A DNA stretch of 59,813 nucleotides from Thermacetogenium sp. UBA4966 (GTDB lineage Bacteria > Bacillota > DSM-12270 > Thermacetogeniales > Thermacetogeniaceae). Positions 43,124-51,897 of the stretch are shown one piece after another (position 1 is the first letter of the stretch; every line of letters begins with the position of its first letter). Both the position numbers and the translations under genes were made by a program. The notes under the pieces were generated by a model. That model did no database searches. It saw only the letters and a program-made list of their open reading frames with translations, and had not been told where the DNA came from. Location of the stretch: contig DHAA01000100.1 of the NCBI GenBank assembly GCA_002397275.1, positions 1 through 59,813 of the forward strand. The letters run 5' to 3'.

Positions 43124-43849
43124 ATGTATCCATTTACAGACCAGTTTATGTCCAATGATGAAAATGTTGAGTTCCTGAAAGCCACAATGATGGGGCCAAA
43201 CGCCATGCGGTTATCAGAGGAATTGTCGTCGCACCTAAACATCAATGAGAATATGCGAATCCTTGACCTCGGCTGTGGGTGCGGTCTTTCCACGCTTTAT
43301 TTGGTGAAAAAATATGGCGCGCCCGTTTTCGCCGCGGATCTTTGGATTTCACCAACTGAAAACTATGAGCGTTTTCAATCTGTCGGGATTGATGATAAGG
43401 CTGTTCCGATTTCCGTAGACGCGACCAAGGGGCTGCCTTTCGCAAATGGATTTTTTGATTTGTTGTTCACCGTGGACGCTTACCATCACTTTGGTGATAC
43501 GGAGGAAATGCTTCCGTCGCTCATTCCTTTTGTGAAAAAGGGCGGTTGTATCGCCATAGCGATTCCCGGCATAAAGTATGAATTTGGGGAAAATGTCCCT
43601 GATGAAATGAAGCCGTTTTGGAATAGTGAGGTGGCAAGGACTATTCATTCTCTCGATTGGTGGAAAAACTTATGGGAAACAGAAAAGGGTATTGAAATTA
43701 TTGACGTTCGTGAAATGCTCTGCTGTAAACAGTCGTGGGATGAATGGCATACCAGCTATTGGCAAGGTATCGAGGAAGATATAAAGATGAGGGAAGCTGA
43801 AAACGGAAAGTATTATAATCTTATTCAAATGATTGCTAAAGTCATCTGA
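43124..43849 (+). CDS. Class I SAM-dependent methyltransferase
   Basis: The ATG at 43124 follows AGAAAGGAAG. The 241-residue protein has SAM-binding motif I in RILDLGCGCGLSTLYLVKK. It also has a helical cap at the N-terminus (NDENVEFLKATMMGPNAMRL), the acidic motif VFAADLWISP and the TVDAYHHFGDTEE motif. The relatives I recall are a clostridial group of unknown substrate, similar to small-molecule methyltransferases. It stands alone between two terminators (43057-43083 and 43909-43944). No pathway genes lie beside it, so the substrate cannot be named. Confidence 0.85.
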   Translation: MYPFTDQFMSNDENVEFLKATMMGPNAMRLSEELSSHLNINENMRILDLGCGCGLSTLYLVKKYGAPVFAADLWISPTENYERFQSVGIDDKAVPISVDATKGLPFANGFFDLLFTVDAYHHFGDTEEMLPSLIPFVKKGGCIAIAIPGIKYEFGENVPDEMKPFWNSEVARTIHSLDWWKNLWETEKGIEIIDVREMLCCKQSWDEWHTSYWQGIEEDIKMREAENGKYYNLIQMIAKVI

Positions 43850-43908
43850 TATTTTATATTTCTTGGTTTCACAGTATCGTAATAAATCACCACTAACGCC
43901 AGACGCCT

Positions 43909-43944
43909 AAAAACCCGCAGAAACACTACGTTTTCGCGGGTTTT
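43909..43944. terminator. Rho-independent terminator after methyltransferase
   Basis: AAAACCCGC and GCGGGTTTT form a 9-bp stem, with GAAA/TTTC pairing inside the loop. A and T runs on both sides let it act on both strands. It separates the methyltransferase from the conjugation-gene debris that begins about 40 bases later. Confidence 0.8.
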
Positions 43945-43984
43945 CTCTTGCCGTTTGTGGCGCCCTGATTTTCTGCCTTTGCTT

Positions 43985-44073
43985 AGTACGCGAGGAATAA
44001 AAACATCATTGTCATCGCGGCTCCGGCAGCGGCAAAACAAGGTTTTTTGTCAAGCCGAACCTGATGCAGTTGC
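43985..44073 (+). pseudogene. VirD4/TraG coupling-protein fragment, P-loop part
   Basis: Two frames read ARNKNIIVIA and, one base over, GSGSGKTRFFVKPNLMQLH. Together they match the Walker A region of VirD4/TcpA-type coupling proteins of clostridial conjugative elements (expected IGGSGSGKTRFxxKPNLMQ). Only about 30 residues remain, with a frameshift. The next 200 bases hold another part of the same gene on the opposite strand. Confidence 0.6.
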
Positions 44074-44260
44074 ACGTTGTTTTCAAAAAAATATCGGGTT
44101 CATATACGGCTTGATGTCTGCGGGGCCTCCCCGACGTGCAGAGCCGTATTCCATGCCCTTGCGGTATTTCTTGGCGTTCCGGCTTTTAGGTGAACGGCAA
44201 GCAGGATGATCACCGCCGTATAGATCATGGTTGACTCCGCGGTGTAATAATGGCTCATGG
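44070..44260 (-). pseudogene. VirD4/TraG coupling-protein fragment, inverted N-terminal part
   Basis: On the minus strand a membrane segment (TMIYTAVIILLAVHLK) in one frame is followed, in another frame, by KSRNAKKYRKGMEYGSARRG and then DIKPYMNPIFF and ENNV. This order is the N-terminal part of a VirD4-type coupling protein, which normally precedes the P-loop found at 43985-44073. The two parts are head to head, so one piece was inverted and the rest deleted. It is a scar of an integrative conjugative element. Confidence 0.6.
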
Positions 44261-44306
44261 TGGTAGGCGTTATACAGGGTGGTTGCTACCCTATGGTAAA
44301 AGGGTT

Positions 44307-44936
44307 ATGATAGCGAAGAGGGATGCGTATTCGGAATTATTCAGTGGTTATTTAGAGGGTACAAAAATGACTCGCCTTTTAATGCACGAGAGTTTAGCCG
44401 TCAGGATAAGAGCAACCATCGCTTTAACCTTTGGCCTGTTGATATCTATCTGGTTTTTTTCCGCGCTTTTGCTCCCGCCGGGAATAATACGCTTTAATGC
44501 AGGAACTTGGCTAGAAGATTTGCCAGTATTGCCATCGGCGCTGTTTATCTTTGCTATTAATCTGCTGATCGGTGCTTGTGGCGTCATCCTTATGAACCAG
44601 TGGCATACCAGACGAGGGCTTGCCGCCGGCTATTATCTGCTCCTGCTGCGATCATCCGTTTTTCACGGAATACTGCGCGGTACAAACAGCTTCGCTTTCC
44701 CATACACTTCACACGTCGAAAATATCATAGGGTTTTTAAGGGTCGGGCTGTGGGAAACACTTGCACTATGCCTGATATGTGCCGCCACCGCTTCCCTTGC
44801 CCGGTACCCGACAAGCTCGTATTACGGGTTAGTTTCTTTTTATAAATTTATCCACAATCCCACTGCTTACATAAAGAAACGGGTAGTAGCACTCTCAAAA
44901 GAGGGTGTTTTTTTTATTTGTCTCGGAATGGGGTAA
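44307..44936 (+). CDS. Polytopic membrane protein, unknown function
   Basis: Coding potential starts by the ATG at 44307 (MIAKRDAYSELFSGYLEGTK), although its ribosome site is poor; the ATG at 44367, after GAGGGT, is an alternative. About five hydrophobic segments are visible, for example ATIALTFGLLISIWFFSALL and LWETLALCLICAATASLARY. An NLLIGACGVILMNQW stretch lies between them. This weakly recalls SpoIIM-like proteins, but I do not claim the family. The C-terminal end runs through a terminator (44890-44915), so the last 20 residues are probably not native. Confidence 0.5.
   Translation: MIAKRDAYSELFSGYLEGTKMTRLLMHESLAVRIRATIALTFGLLISIWFFSALLLPPGIIRFNAGTWLEDLPVLPSALFIFAINLLIGACGVILMNQWHTRRGLAAGYYLLLLRSSVFHGILRGTNSFAFPYTSHVENIIGFLRVGLWETLALCLICAATASLARYPTSSYYGLVSFYKFIHNPTAYIKKRVVALSKEGVFFICLGMG
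44890..44915 (+). terminator. Rho-independent terminator
   Basis: CACTCTC pairs with GAGGGTG (one T-G pair) around AAAA, followed by T8. It overlaps the 3' end of the membrane-protein reading frame and isolates the ABC transporter transcript that begins after it. Confidence 0.8.
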
Positions 44937-44991
44937 GTCAAGTGAATGTTGGCGAACTTTTGCTGGGCGCTTCTCCTTGTGTTGATTTAAG

Positions 44992-45029
44992 CTTACAAAA
45001 TTGTAAGAAATACTAAAGCGGATTGTAAG
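44992..45029 (+). promoter_or_regulatory. Direct-repeat operator upstream of ABC exporter
   Basis: TTGTAAG occurs at 45001-45007 and again at 45023-45029, 22 bases apart start to start, that is, two DNA turns. The first copy also pairs with CTTACAA at 44992-44998. Tandem sites at 11 or 22 bases are typical of OmpR-family response regulators such as the one encoded at 48556. The site lies 41 bases before the ATPase gene. Confidence 0.5.
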
Positions 45030-45069
45030 CTGCGGGTGATATCCTTAAAGCTGAAGGGAGAAGTGATCG

Positions 45070-45768
45070 ATGACCATCTTAGAGACCAAAGGCTTGAAGA
45101 AGATCTACGGAAGCGGCGGTAACGCGGTAAGAGCCGTGGATGGGATAGACTTAGCGGTGGAAGAAGGAGAATTTTTGACCATTGTCGGCAGCTCCGGCTC
45201 AGGGAAAACCACGCTGCTGCATATGATCGGCGGCTTGGACCGGCCTACGCAAGGAAAGGTTTTTATCGGTCAGAAGGACATCTATGCCATGAACGGCGAT
45301 CATTTAGCTGTATTCCGCAGGAGAAGGGTCGGTTTTGTTTTTCAGGCCTATAATCTGATCCCGGTGCTCAATGTTTGGGAAAATATATGCCTGCCCCTGG
45401 AACTGGATGCTAAAGCCGTTGATCATGATTTCATCAGCGATCTGATGGAGAGCCTGCACGTTTATGACAAGCGCGGGGTATTGCCCAATCAGCTTTCAGG
45501 CGGACAGCAGCAGCGCGTCGCTATCGCCAGAGCCCTGTCCACCCGGCCTTCCATCGTGCTGGCTGATGAGCCGACCGGCAATCTTGACTCCAAATCCGGT
45601 CTGGAAGTGGTCAATTTATTGAAACAGTCGGTGAAAAAGTACCATCAGACCCTGGTCATGATTACCCATAATGAAACACTGGCCCAGATGGCCGACCGCG
45701 TCGTCAGGATTGAAGATGGAAAAATTATCGGGCAGGGGGGAGCGGTTTGCGAACCTATATCAGAATAG
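45070..45768 (+). CDS. ABC transporter ATP-binding protein (MacB/LolD type)
   Basis: The 232-residue ATPase has the Walker A GSSGSGKTTLLHM, the Q-loop FVFQAYNLIP, the signature LSGGQQQRVAIA and the Walker B IVLADEPTGNLD followed by the switch His in MITHNETLAQ. The A-box and family features (VRAVDGIDLAVEEGEFLTIV) fit the MacB/LolD/FtsE group, which works with FtsX-type permeases. The gene overlaps the permease gene by 22 bases. With that protein it probably exports or senses a lipid- or peptide-type compound. Confidence 0.95.
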   Translation: MTILETKGLKKIYGSGGNAVRAVDGIDLAVEEGEFLTIVGSSGSGKTTLLHMIGGLDRPTQGKVFIGQKDIYAMNGDHLAVFRRRRVGFVFQAYNLIPVLNVWENICLPLELDAKAVDHDFISDLMESLHVYDKRGVLPNQLSGGQQQRVAIARALSTRPSIVLADEPTGNLDSKSGLEVVNLLKQSVKKYHQTLVMITHNETLAQMADRVVRIEDGKIIGQGGAVCEPISE

Positions 45769-48431
45769 CCTGCCGGTATATAAGAAAATATCCGCAGCGA
45801 TCGCTGGCCATGGCGTTAAGCGTTGTTCTCAGCGTTTTCCTCATTGTGGCCATCGGTTCCTTGAATGAAAGTTCAAAAAACTCACAGGTGATGCACTCCA
45901 AAAATCAGGGCGCGCAACATGTGATCTACCACGGAATTAATGCGGAGCAATTGGAAAAGGCCAGGGCTTACCGGAATGCGGAGAGGGTGGCCGCTCTTGT
46001 CTATTTCGATCAATGGAACACCCCCGACGGGTTAGCGGTGAGTTTGCTGGCAGCGGACAGCAATAATTTATATATGGAAAATACCCGTATAAAGGAAGGG
46101 AGCCTTCCCACTCAACCGGATGAGATTGCCCTAGAAGGCTGGGTTTTGGATCAATTGGGACTGCCGCATAAAGTGGGAGAGACTCTGCAAATAGACCTGG
46201 TGGAAAAGGGCGAGAAGCGGGGCTATACTCTGACGGGGATCATCGAAGACCGTATGGAGGAGAAAGCGACCGGTCAGCTGGATGCTTTTATAGCGTTGAA
46301 TGAAGGGATCTTATCGGAAAAAGACGGCCAGATCAGCGCTCTGGTTGAATTTAAGCAAGGTGTCGGGATAAATGAAGAAATCGATAAGCTCGCCGCAGCG
46401 ATGGGCTTGCAGGGTGACGGCAGTGAAAATATCGAGCCCAATGAAATACTGCTGTCGGCTATGGGGCAGACCGGTGAACTCGACCGGGAGCTGGTGCTTC
46501 TCTCCCTGATGCTCATGCTGGTGGCGGGAATGGTGATCTTCAGCGTTTACAGTATTTCAGCCTTAAAAAGAATCAGGGACTACGGCATGATGCGGGCTAT
46601 CGGCGCCACCTCTCGCCAGATCATCTATATCATACTGGCCGAAATCGCCGTAATCTATGTCGGCGGAGCGGCGCTGGGGCTAGCGGGCGCAGCGGTTTTT
46701 GTGCAGTTATTTAAGGGGGCGGCGACAGATGTATTTATTTTCCACGCCTTGGAAGGGTTCGGGAATTTACCCCTGGACATTATTGTAATTTCCCTTCCGG
46801 CTGTCAAGTTAGCTCTTTTGATTGCTCTGGCCGCGGTGCTGGCCGCGGGGATGCGGGTGGCGCGGATGGCGGCGCTCCTTTCTCCGCTGGAAGCCGTCAA
46901 CCGCAGCACGCAGGATGAAAAAATACGATTTGCTGATCGGCAGGGGCGTCTGGATGGGTTGCTGGATGTGACGAAGAGGGTGACCGTCAAGAATTTAAGG
47001 CGAAACAAAAAAGCGGTCGTGTTTACTCTGATCGCCATGTCCATCGGCTGCACACTGTTTATGGTCAGGTCTTTCACCTTGGAGATGTTCGGCCGCGAGC
47101 AGAACCTCTTCTACGCCGATAAAAATCCCCGAGAGAATGATGAACTGCGCTTGAACGTTAACAATACGGCGCCGATGACGCTCGGCTATACCGGGGAACA
47201 GATCGCGGAGTATAACGAACTGCCTGCGGTCAACGAGGTTTTTGCGGCGCAGCTTCTCTATTCTCGCCTGAAAATCGCTGAGAGCCAATTAAATGGTGAT
47301 TTTGGCAATCTATACGTCAAAAAGATGGATGAGAGGCTGACAGAATTTGATAAGAAGCCGGGGGAGGCGAGTTCTAAGCCTGAAGACAGAATGGGATTTT
47401 CTTTCCCCGGAGACAGCGGCGACGAGCTTGTGATCAGGAATACGGTCATGGGCTTATCCAAGCCGCAATGGGATTCCCTGAGCAGGGACCTGTCGCTGAA
47501 GGAGAATACGTCGGCTGAAAACGCTTCCCGGCCGCAGGCTGTGCTCTATGTTCCCAAGGTAAATAAAGAAGGAACATTCTGGGGCGAAGGCTATACGAGG
47601 ATGGAACCCGTCCTTAAGATCAAGGCGGGGGATGTCGTCAGAGTCACTTACCCCCGTCAAGGGTATGAGAAATCCCTGGATAACTGGGATCTCATCCACC
47701 AGTATAACAAGTACCGGGAGCAATATGCCGACCTGGAATTCACAGTGGCCGCGATCACGGAAACGCTGCCGGAGCAGGATGAGTTTTGGTTAGGGACAGA
47801 CGACGCCCCTTATATAATCATACCTGATCAGGTATTCCAGGAGGTAACGGGGATAGACACCTATCGCATCATGAGCATCGATTTGCAGGATGCATACAGT
47901 GAGGCGGACTACAAAACCCTGAAAGAAAAAGTCAAGCAAACAGCGGCGCTGATCCCCGGAACCACAGTGCAGGACCGGGCCGCGCTGTTGCGGGATCAAG
48001 AGAAGGCGGAACGTGAATATATCCTGTTCTACGCCGCCGTCGCGCTGGTGTTGATCACTATCGGCGGCCTAAGCATCTATAACAACATTAATTATAATAT
48101 CATCTCTCGCCTGCGGGAGCATGGCATCCTCAAGGCTTTAGGGCTCACCAACGGTCAGTTCAAAGGGATGCTAAGATTTGAAGGGGTTCTCTATGGGGCG
48201 ATTTCAGCGCTTTTTTCCTGTATATTGGCCCTGCTGATAGAACTGGGGATCTTTGTTTATAACGCCTATTTTAGTTACTATACCCTGTCCAATAAACACT
48301 TTTTCCTGGAGTGGAAGTCTTTTTTGCTGGTGATCCTGGTCAATATCGGCATCGGCTATCTGGCCTCTGTGGGTCCCGCGGCGCAGGTGAATAAACTGGA
48401 GATAACCGAGGCTATAAGAAGCGTGGAATAG
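45747..48431 (+). CDS. FtsX-like ABC transporter permease
   Basis: The 894-residue protein has one N-terminal membrane segment (SLAMALSVVLSVFLIVAIGS) and an extracytoplasmic MacB-type domain. Three segments follow around residue 250-370 (LVLLSLMLMLVAGMVIFSVY, IIYILAEIAVIYVG and VKLALLIALAAVLAAG). A second large extracytoplasmic part is followed by three last segments (FYAAVALVLITIGGLSIYNN, LYGAISALFSCILALLIELG and FLLVILVNIGIGYLASVGPA). This two-FtsX-unit plan is usual for such permeases in Firmicutes. The start lies inside the ATPase gene. The substrate is unknown. Confidence 0.9.
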   Translation: MRTYIRIACRYIRKYPQRSLAMALSVVLSVFLIVAIGSLNESSKNSQVMHSKNQGAQHVIYHGINAEQLEKARAYRNAERVAALVYFDQWNTPDGLAVSLLAADSNNLYMENTRIKEGSLPTQPDEIALEGWVLDQLGLPHKVGETLQIDLVEKGEKRGYTLTGIIEDRMEEKATGQLDAFIALNEGILSEKDGQISALVEFKQGVGINEEIDKLAAAMGLQGDGSENIEPNEILLSAMGQTGELDRELVLLSLMLMLVAGMVIFSVYSISALKRIRDYGMMRAIGATSRQIIYIILAEIAVIYVGGAALGLAGAAVFVQLFKGAATDVFIFHALEGFGNLPLDIIVISLPAVKLALLIALAAVLAAGMRVARMAALLSPLEAVNRSTQDEKIRFADRQGRLDGLLDVTKRVTVKNLRRNKKAVVFTLIAMSIGCTLFMVRSFTLEMFGREQNLFYADKNPRENDELRLNVNNTAPMTLGYTGEQIAEYNELPAVNEVFAAQLLYSRLKIAESQLNGDFGNLYVKKMDERLTEFDKKPGEASSKPEDRMGFSFPGDSGDELVIRNTVMGLSKPQWDSLSRDLSLKENTSAENASRPQAVLYVPKVNKEGTFWGEGYTRMEPVLKIKAGDVVRVTYPRQGYEKSLDNWDLIHQYNKYREQYADLEFTVAAITETLPEQDEFWLGTDDAPYIIIPDQVFQEVTGIDTYRIMSIDLQDAYSEADYKTLKEKVKQTAALIPGTTVQDRAALLRDQEKAEREYILFYAAVALVLITIGGLSIYNNINYNIISRLREHGILKALGLTNGQFKGMLRFEGVLYGAISALFSCILALLIELGIFVYNAYFSYYTLSNKHFFLEWKSFLLVILVNIGIGYLASVGPAAQVNKLEITEAIRSVE

Positions 48432-48445
48432 CGATAATTCTGATC

Positions 48446-48479
48446 AAAGCGCCCGGCTTTGCGGCCGCGGCGCTTTTTT
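48446..48479 (+). terminator. Rho-independent terminator after permease
   Basis: AAAGCGCC pairs with GGCGCTTTTTT around a GC-rich loop. It ends the ABC transporter transcript, 15 bases after the permease stop, so that the response regulator needs its own promoter. Confidence 0.8.
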
Positions 48480-48519
48480 CCGTTTGATGGGATCTGCCGG
48501 CCGGACGGTTCTGTTGCGA

Positions 48520-48525
48520 TATAAT
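48520..48525 (+). promoter_or_regulatory. Possible -10 for the two-component genes
   Basis: TATAAT lies 30 bases before the response regulator ATG, after the terminator. No good -35 is found 16-18 bases upstream (the region is GC-rich), so an activator may be needed or the site is chance. Confidence 0.35.
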
Positions 48526-48555
48526 TAAAGTGCACGTCAAAAAGGAGGCGGGACG

Positions 48556-49257
48556 ATGAGCGGCTCAATAAAAATACTGCTGGTGGAGGATGACGAGTCT
48601 TTAAGCAGGGGCGTCGCTTTTAAGCTGGAAAGAGAGGGCTTTACGGTGCTGACAGCCGGATCGGTCAGGGAAGCAAGAGAGCTATTCAATAAGCATAAGG
48701 TTGACCTTGTGGTGTTGGACGTTGCCCTGCCGGATGGCGACGGTTTTCAGTTCTGCCGGGAGATCAGGAAGCGGAGCGATGTTTTTATTATTTTTCTCAC
48801 CGCCTGCGATCAGGAAGTAGATATTGTGATGGGTTATGACATGGGGGCGGATAATTATATCACCAAACCGTTCAGCGTGAGCGTGATGGTATCGAAAATC
48901 AAGGCGGTTTTAAGGAGAGGGAAGGCGCTCAAAGGATACGAGAAGCTGGTATCGAAGGAGATCGTGATTTATCTCGACACGATGAGGGTATATAAAAATG
49001 ATGAGGAGATCTACCTGACCAGGACGGAGATGAAGCTGCTCCAATACTTCACGAGCAACCCCCGTCAGATCATGGCCAAGGAACAATTTTTTAAGGAGCT
49101 ATGGGATATCGAAGGCGATTTTATCAGCGAGAGTACTCTGCAGGTGCATATCAGGCGGCTGCGTGAAAAGATTGAAGATGATCCCTCGCATCCGCAATAC
49201 ATCAAAACAATCAGGGGAGCGGGCTATATCTGGATGGAAGGGTGTGTCTACCAGTGA
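48556..49257 (+). CDS. OmpR-family response regulator
   Basis: The 233-residue protein has a receiver domain: the acidic pair in LLVEDDESLSRG, the phospho-acceptor Asp in VDLVVLDVALPDGDG, the Thr in IIFLTACD and the Lys in YITKPFSVSV. A C-terminal winged helix has STLQVHIRRLREKIEDDPSH and YIKTIRGAGYIW. It is phosphorylated by the histidine kinase encoded next to it, and probably acts on the ABC genes upstream through the TTGTAAG repeats. The ATG follows AAAGGAGGCGGG. The kinase gene starts in its stop codon. Confidence 0.95.
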   Translation: MSGSIKILLVEDDESLSRGVAFKLEREGFTVLTAGSVREARELFNKHKVDLVVLDVALPDGDGFQFCREIRKRSDVFIIFLTACDQEVDIVMGYDMGADNYITKPFSVSVMVSKIKAVLRRGKALKGYEKLVSKEIVIYLDTMRVYKNDEEIYLTRTEMKLLQYFTSNPRQIMAKEQFFKELWDIEGDFISESTLQVHIRRLREKIEDDPSHPQYIKTIRGAGYIWMEGCVYQ

Positions 49258-50345
49258 TCTTCAGAAAAGATCCCATTTTTAAAAAGCTGTTCCTCGTTCT
49301 GATAGCCGCTCTTGCCGCGGCGGGATCTCTGCTTATTATAAATAGTGTTCGCCTCGCCGCGGAGATGGGAAACCCTGCGCGAATATCTGCATGGAGCGGC
49401 TATCAAGGGTTTATCGTGACCGATGTGGCCGCGGTCCTTCTTTTGGTAATCGTCAATATTTTCTTGTTCCTGGCTATGGGAAAATATCTGGTGCGCAAGC
49501 TTGATCACCTTTCTTTCGCCGCGGATAAAATTATGGACGGACAGCATCCCGGTCTTATGGAAGATGAAGAGGGCGTTTTCTCACGCCTAGAATCGCAGTT
49601 TTACCAGATTTCGAGGAGAATGGAGCTTGGTTTTGAAGAGATCAGGAAAGAAAAAGGGAAGCTTCACTCGCTGGTCACCGATATTTCCCACCAGATCAAA
49701 ACCCCCCTTTCCTCTATTAAAGTTTTCAATGCCCTTTTGCTCGAAGGCGGACTCAGCCCGCAAGAAGAAGGGGAATTCTTGCGCAGGGCAAAACAACAGA
49801 TCGCTAAACTGGAATGGCTGTCCGATGCTCTTATCAAAATATCAAAAATGGAAACAGGAATGATAGAATTAAATATACAGCGGTCGGATATCAAAAAAAC
49901 GATTATCGAAGCGGTGAATGAGGTTTATTTAAGAGCGAGGGAGAGGAATGTAGAGATCGAAATGCAGGATTTACAGAACATCCCTGTATGCCATGATAGC
50001 AAATGGACAAAAGAAGCGATCATCAATATACTGGAAAATTCGCTTAAGTACAGCGCCGCAGAGGGAACGGTAAATGTGTCTATGGAAAAGATGGAGAGCT
50101 ATATAAAGATAAATATAAAAGATAGCGGAATCGGTATTCCCTCTGAGGAGATCAGCAAAATTTTTAACCGCTTTTATCGGGGAAGAGCCAAAAAGGTGGC
50201 GGAGACCGAGGGATCGGGAATCGGCTTATACCTGAGCAGAAAACTGATCGAAGAACAGGGCGGGACGATTGTCGCCGCCTCTCCCGGCGAGGGGCGGGGA
50301 AGCCGGTTTTCCATATTGCTGACCCTGCCTGTCAAAACGGACTGA
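49254..50345 (+). CDS. Sensor histidine kinase
   Basis: I use the GTG at 49254, which overlaps the regulator stop as GTGA. The 363-residue protein has two membrane segments near its N-terminus (LFLVLIAALAAAGSLLIINS and FIVTDVAAVLLLVIVNIFLF) with only a short outside loop, as in intramembrane-sensing kinases. The phospho-acceptor His is in VTDISHQIKTPLSSIK. The ATPase domain has NILENSLKYS, DSGIGIPSEE and GSGIGLYLSRKL. A short loop suggests that it senses via a membrane partner, possibly the FtsX-type permease upstream. All catalytic boxes are intact. Confidence 0.92.
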   Translation: MIFRKDPIFKKLFLVLIAALAAAGSLLIINSVRLAAEMGNPARISAWSGYQGFIVTDVAAVLLLVIVNIFLFLAMGKYLVRKLDHLSFAADKIMDGQHPGLMEDEEGVFSRLESQFYQISRRMELGFEEIRKEKGKLHSLVTDISHQIKTPLSSIKVFNALLLEGGLSPQEEGEFLRRAKQQIAKLEWLSDALIKISKMETGMIELNIQRSDIKKTIIEAVNEVYLRARERNVEIEMQDLQNIPVCHDSKWTKEAIINILENSLKYSAAEGTVNVSMEKMESYIKINIKDSGIGIPSEEISKIFNRFYRGRAKKVAETEGSGIGLYLSRKLIEEQGGTIVAASPGEGRGSRFSILLTLPVKTD

Positions 50346-50387
50346 GCCTCTTTAGAAGAGGCAGAGAGGGCCAAGATCAGATATAAT
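50346..50387 (+). promoter_or_regulatory. Hairpin and -10 element between kinase and MFS gene
   Basis: GCCTCTT-TAG-AAGAGGC at 50346-50362 is a perfect 7-bp hairpin immediately after the kinase stop, without a T-run. TATAAT follows at 50382-50387, about 50 bases before the MFS start. No clear -35 is seen. Confidence 0.45.
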
Positions 50388-50437
50388 AGTATTGTGTTTT
50401 TTTATATAGTAGAAAATACCATCCGGAGGAGTAAAAT

Positions 50438-51847
50438 TTGGCCGCGAACAATGTAGCTAAAAAAGTAGCATTACTGGTTGCCTCGGTTAGTTCTTTTATT
50501 ACGCCGTTTCTTGGTTCTTCGATGAATATCGCCCTGCCGGCGATCGATAAGGAGTTCGGCATGGGCGTGGTTTATCTGAGTTGGGTGATCACCTCCTATC
50601 TGCTGGCCTCCGCCGTTTTTTTGGTCCCCTTCGGCAGGATCGCCGATATCTACGGCAGGAAAAAGATTTTTCTCTACGGGACGATCACTTTTACGGTGGG
50701 GTCGCTGCTGGCTGTTTTCGCCCCGAATGCTCACCTGCTGCTGGCGACCAGGGTGGTGCAGGGGTTAGGCAGCGCCATGGTCTTTGGAACCGGCGTGGCC
50801 ATCCTCATCTCCGTTTACCCGCTCCATGAGCGGGGCAAGGCGCTGGGGATCAACGTGGCGTCGGTGTACCTGGGGCTTTCTCTGGGCCCCACACTGGGGG
50901 GATTTTTCACTCATTACCTGGGCTGGAGAAGTATCTTTATGGCGACTGTTGTACTCGGAATCATAGTGATCATCCTTGTCCTCAGCAAGCTGAAAGGGGA
51001 GTGGGTGGAGGCCGCGGGAGAAAAATTCGATCTGGCGGGCTCGCTCTTCTATGGCGTCATGGTGCTGGCATTGATGTACGGCTTTTCCAAGGTTCCCTCG
51101 CCCTTTGGTTTTCTGCTGCTTGCCGCGGGAATAGCGGGTCTGCTGTTTTTTATCTGGTGGGAACTGCGGGTGGAAAGCCCTGTATTAGAGATGCGGCTCT
51201 TCCGCCGCAATTTGGCCTTCACCTTTTCCAACCTGGCGGCTCTGATCAATTACAGCGCCACCTTTGCCGTGGGTTTTATTCTGAGCCTTTATCTGCAATA
51301 TGTTCAAGGGTATGGGGAAGTAATGGCCGGACTGATCCTGATCTGCCAGCCTCTGGTGCAGGCTGTCTTTTCCCCGATAGCGGGAAGGCTTTCGGATAGG
51401 GTTGAACCGCGCCTCGTGGCATCTTTGGGGATGGGGTTTTCGGCCGCGGGGGTGACGATGCTCATCGCACTTTCCCAGGATACGTCCCCGGCTTATTTGA
51501 TCGCCTGTTTGGTCTTGCTGGGATTTGGGTTTGGGTTGTTCTCTTCGCCGAACACCAACGCGGTGATGAGCGCGGTACAGAAAAAGTACTATGGCGTAGC
51601 CTCGGGAATTATCAGCACCATGCGCCTGCTTGGTCAGATGTTCAGCATGGGGGTCGTCACTCTCATTTTTTCCGTGTTCTTAGGGGGAATGCAGGTGGCG
51701 CCCAGTAACTTCCCGCTCTTTTTGAAGAGCATACGCCTTTCATTTATTATTTTTGCCGTTCTCTGCGTTCTGGGGATCGCCGCTTCTCTGGCGCGAGGCA
51801 AGGTGCATCACGAGGAGGGGGAGCCGCAACAAGCCCCCGGGCAATAG
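50438..51847 (+). CDS. MFS drug-efflux type transporter (DHA2-like)
   Basis: The TTG at 50438 follows CCGGAGGAG. The 469-residue protein shows about 12-14 hydrophobic segments. It has the MFS signature LVPFGRIADIYGRKKIFLYG (motif A) after SWVITSYLLASAVF and the motif C-like VYLGLSLGPTLGGFF. Members of the EmrB/QacA group push out drugs or dyes with protons, which is the likely role here. Substrates cannot be told. It is an independent gene before ruvC; its stop comes about 50 bases before that start. Confidence 0.9.
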   Translation: MAANNVAKKVALLVASVSSFITPFLGSSMNIALPAIDKEFGMGVVYLSWVITSYLLASAVFLVPFGRIADIYGRKKIFLYGTITFTVGSLLAVFAPNAHLLLATRVVQGLGSAMVFGTGVAILISVYPLHERGKALGINVASVYLGLSLGPTLGGFFTHYLGWRSIFMATVVLGIIVIILVLSKLKGEWVEAAGEKFDLAGSLFYGVMVLALMYGFSKVPSPFGFLLLAAGIAGLLFFIWWELRVESPVLEMRLFRRNLAFTFSNLAALINYSATFAVGFILSLYLQYVQGYGEVMAGLILICQPLVQAVFSPIAGRLSDRVEPRLVASLGMGFSAAGVTMLIALSQDTSPAYLIACLVLLGFGFGLFSSPNTNAVMSAVQKKYYGVASGIISTMRLLGQMFSMGVVTLIFSVFLGGMQVAPSNFPLFLKSIRLSFIIFAVLCVLGIAASLARGKVHHEEGEPQQAPGQ

Positions 51848-51897
51848 AAGGAACAGGGCTCGGGAAGGCGAATCCTCGAAGGGGGAGGTCTTAATTG

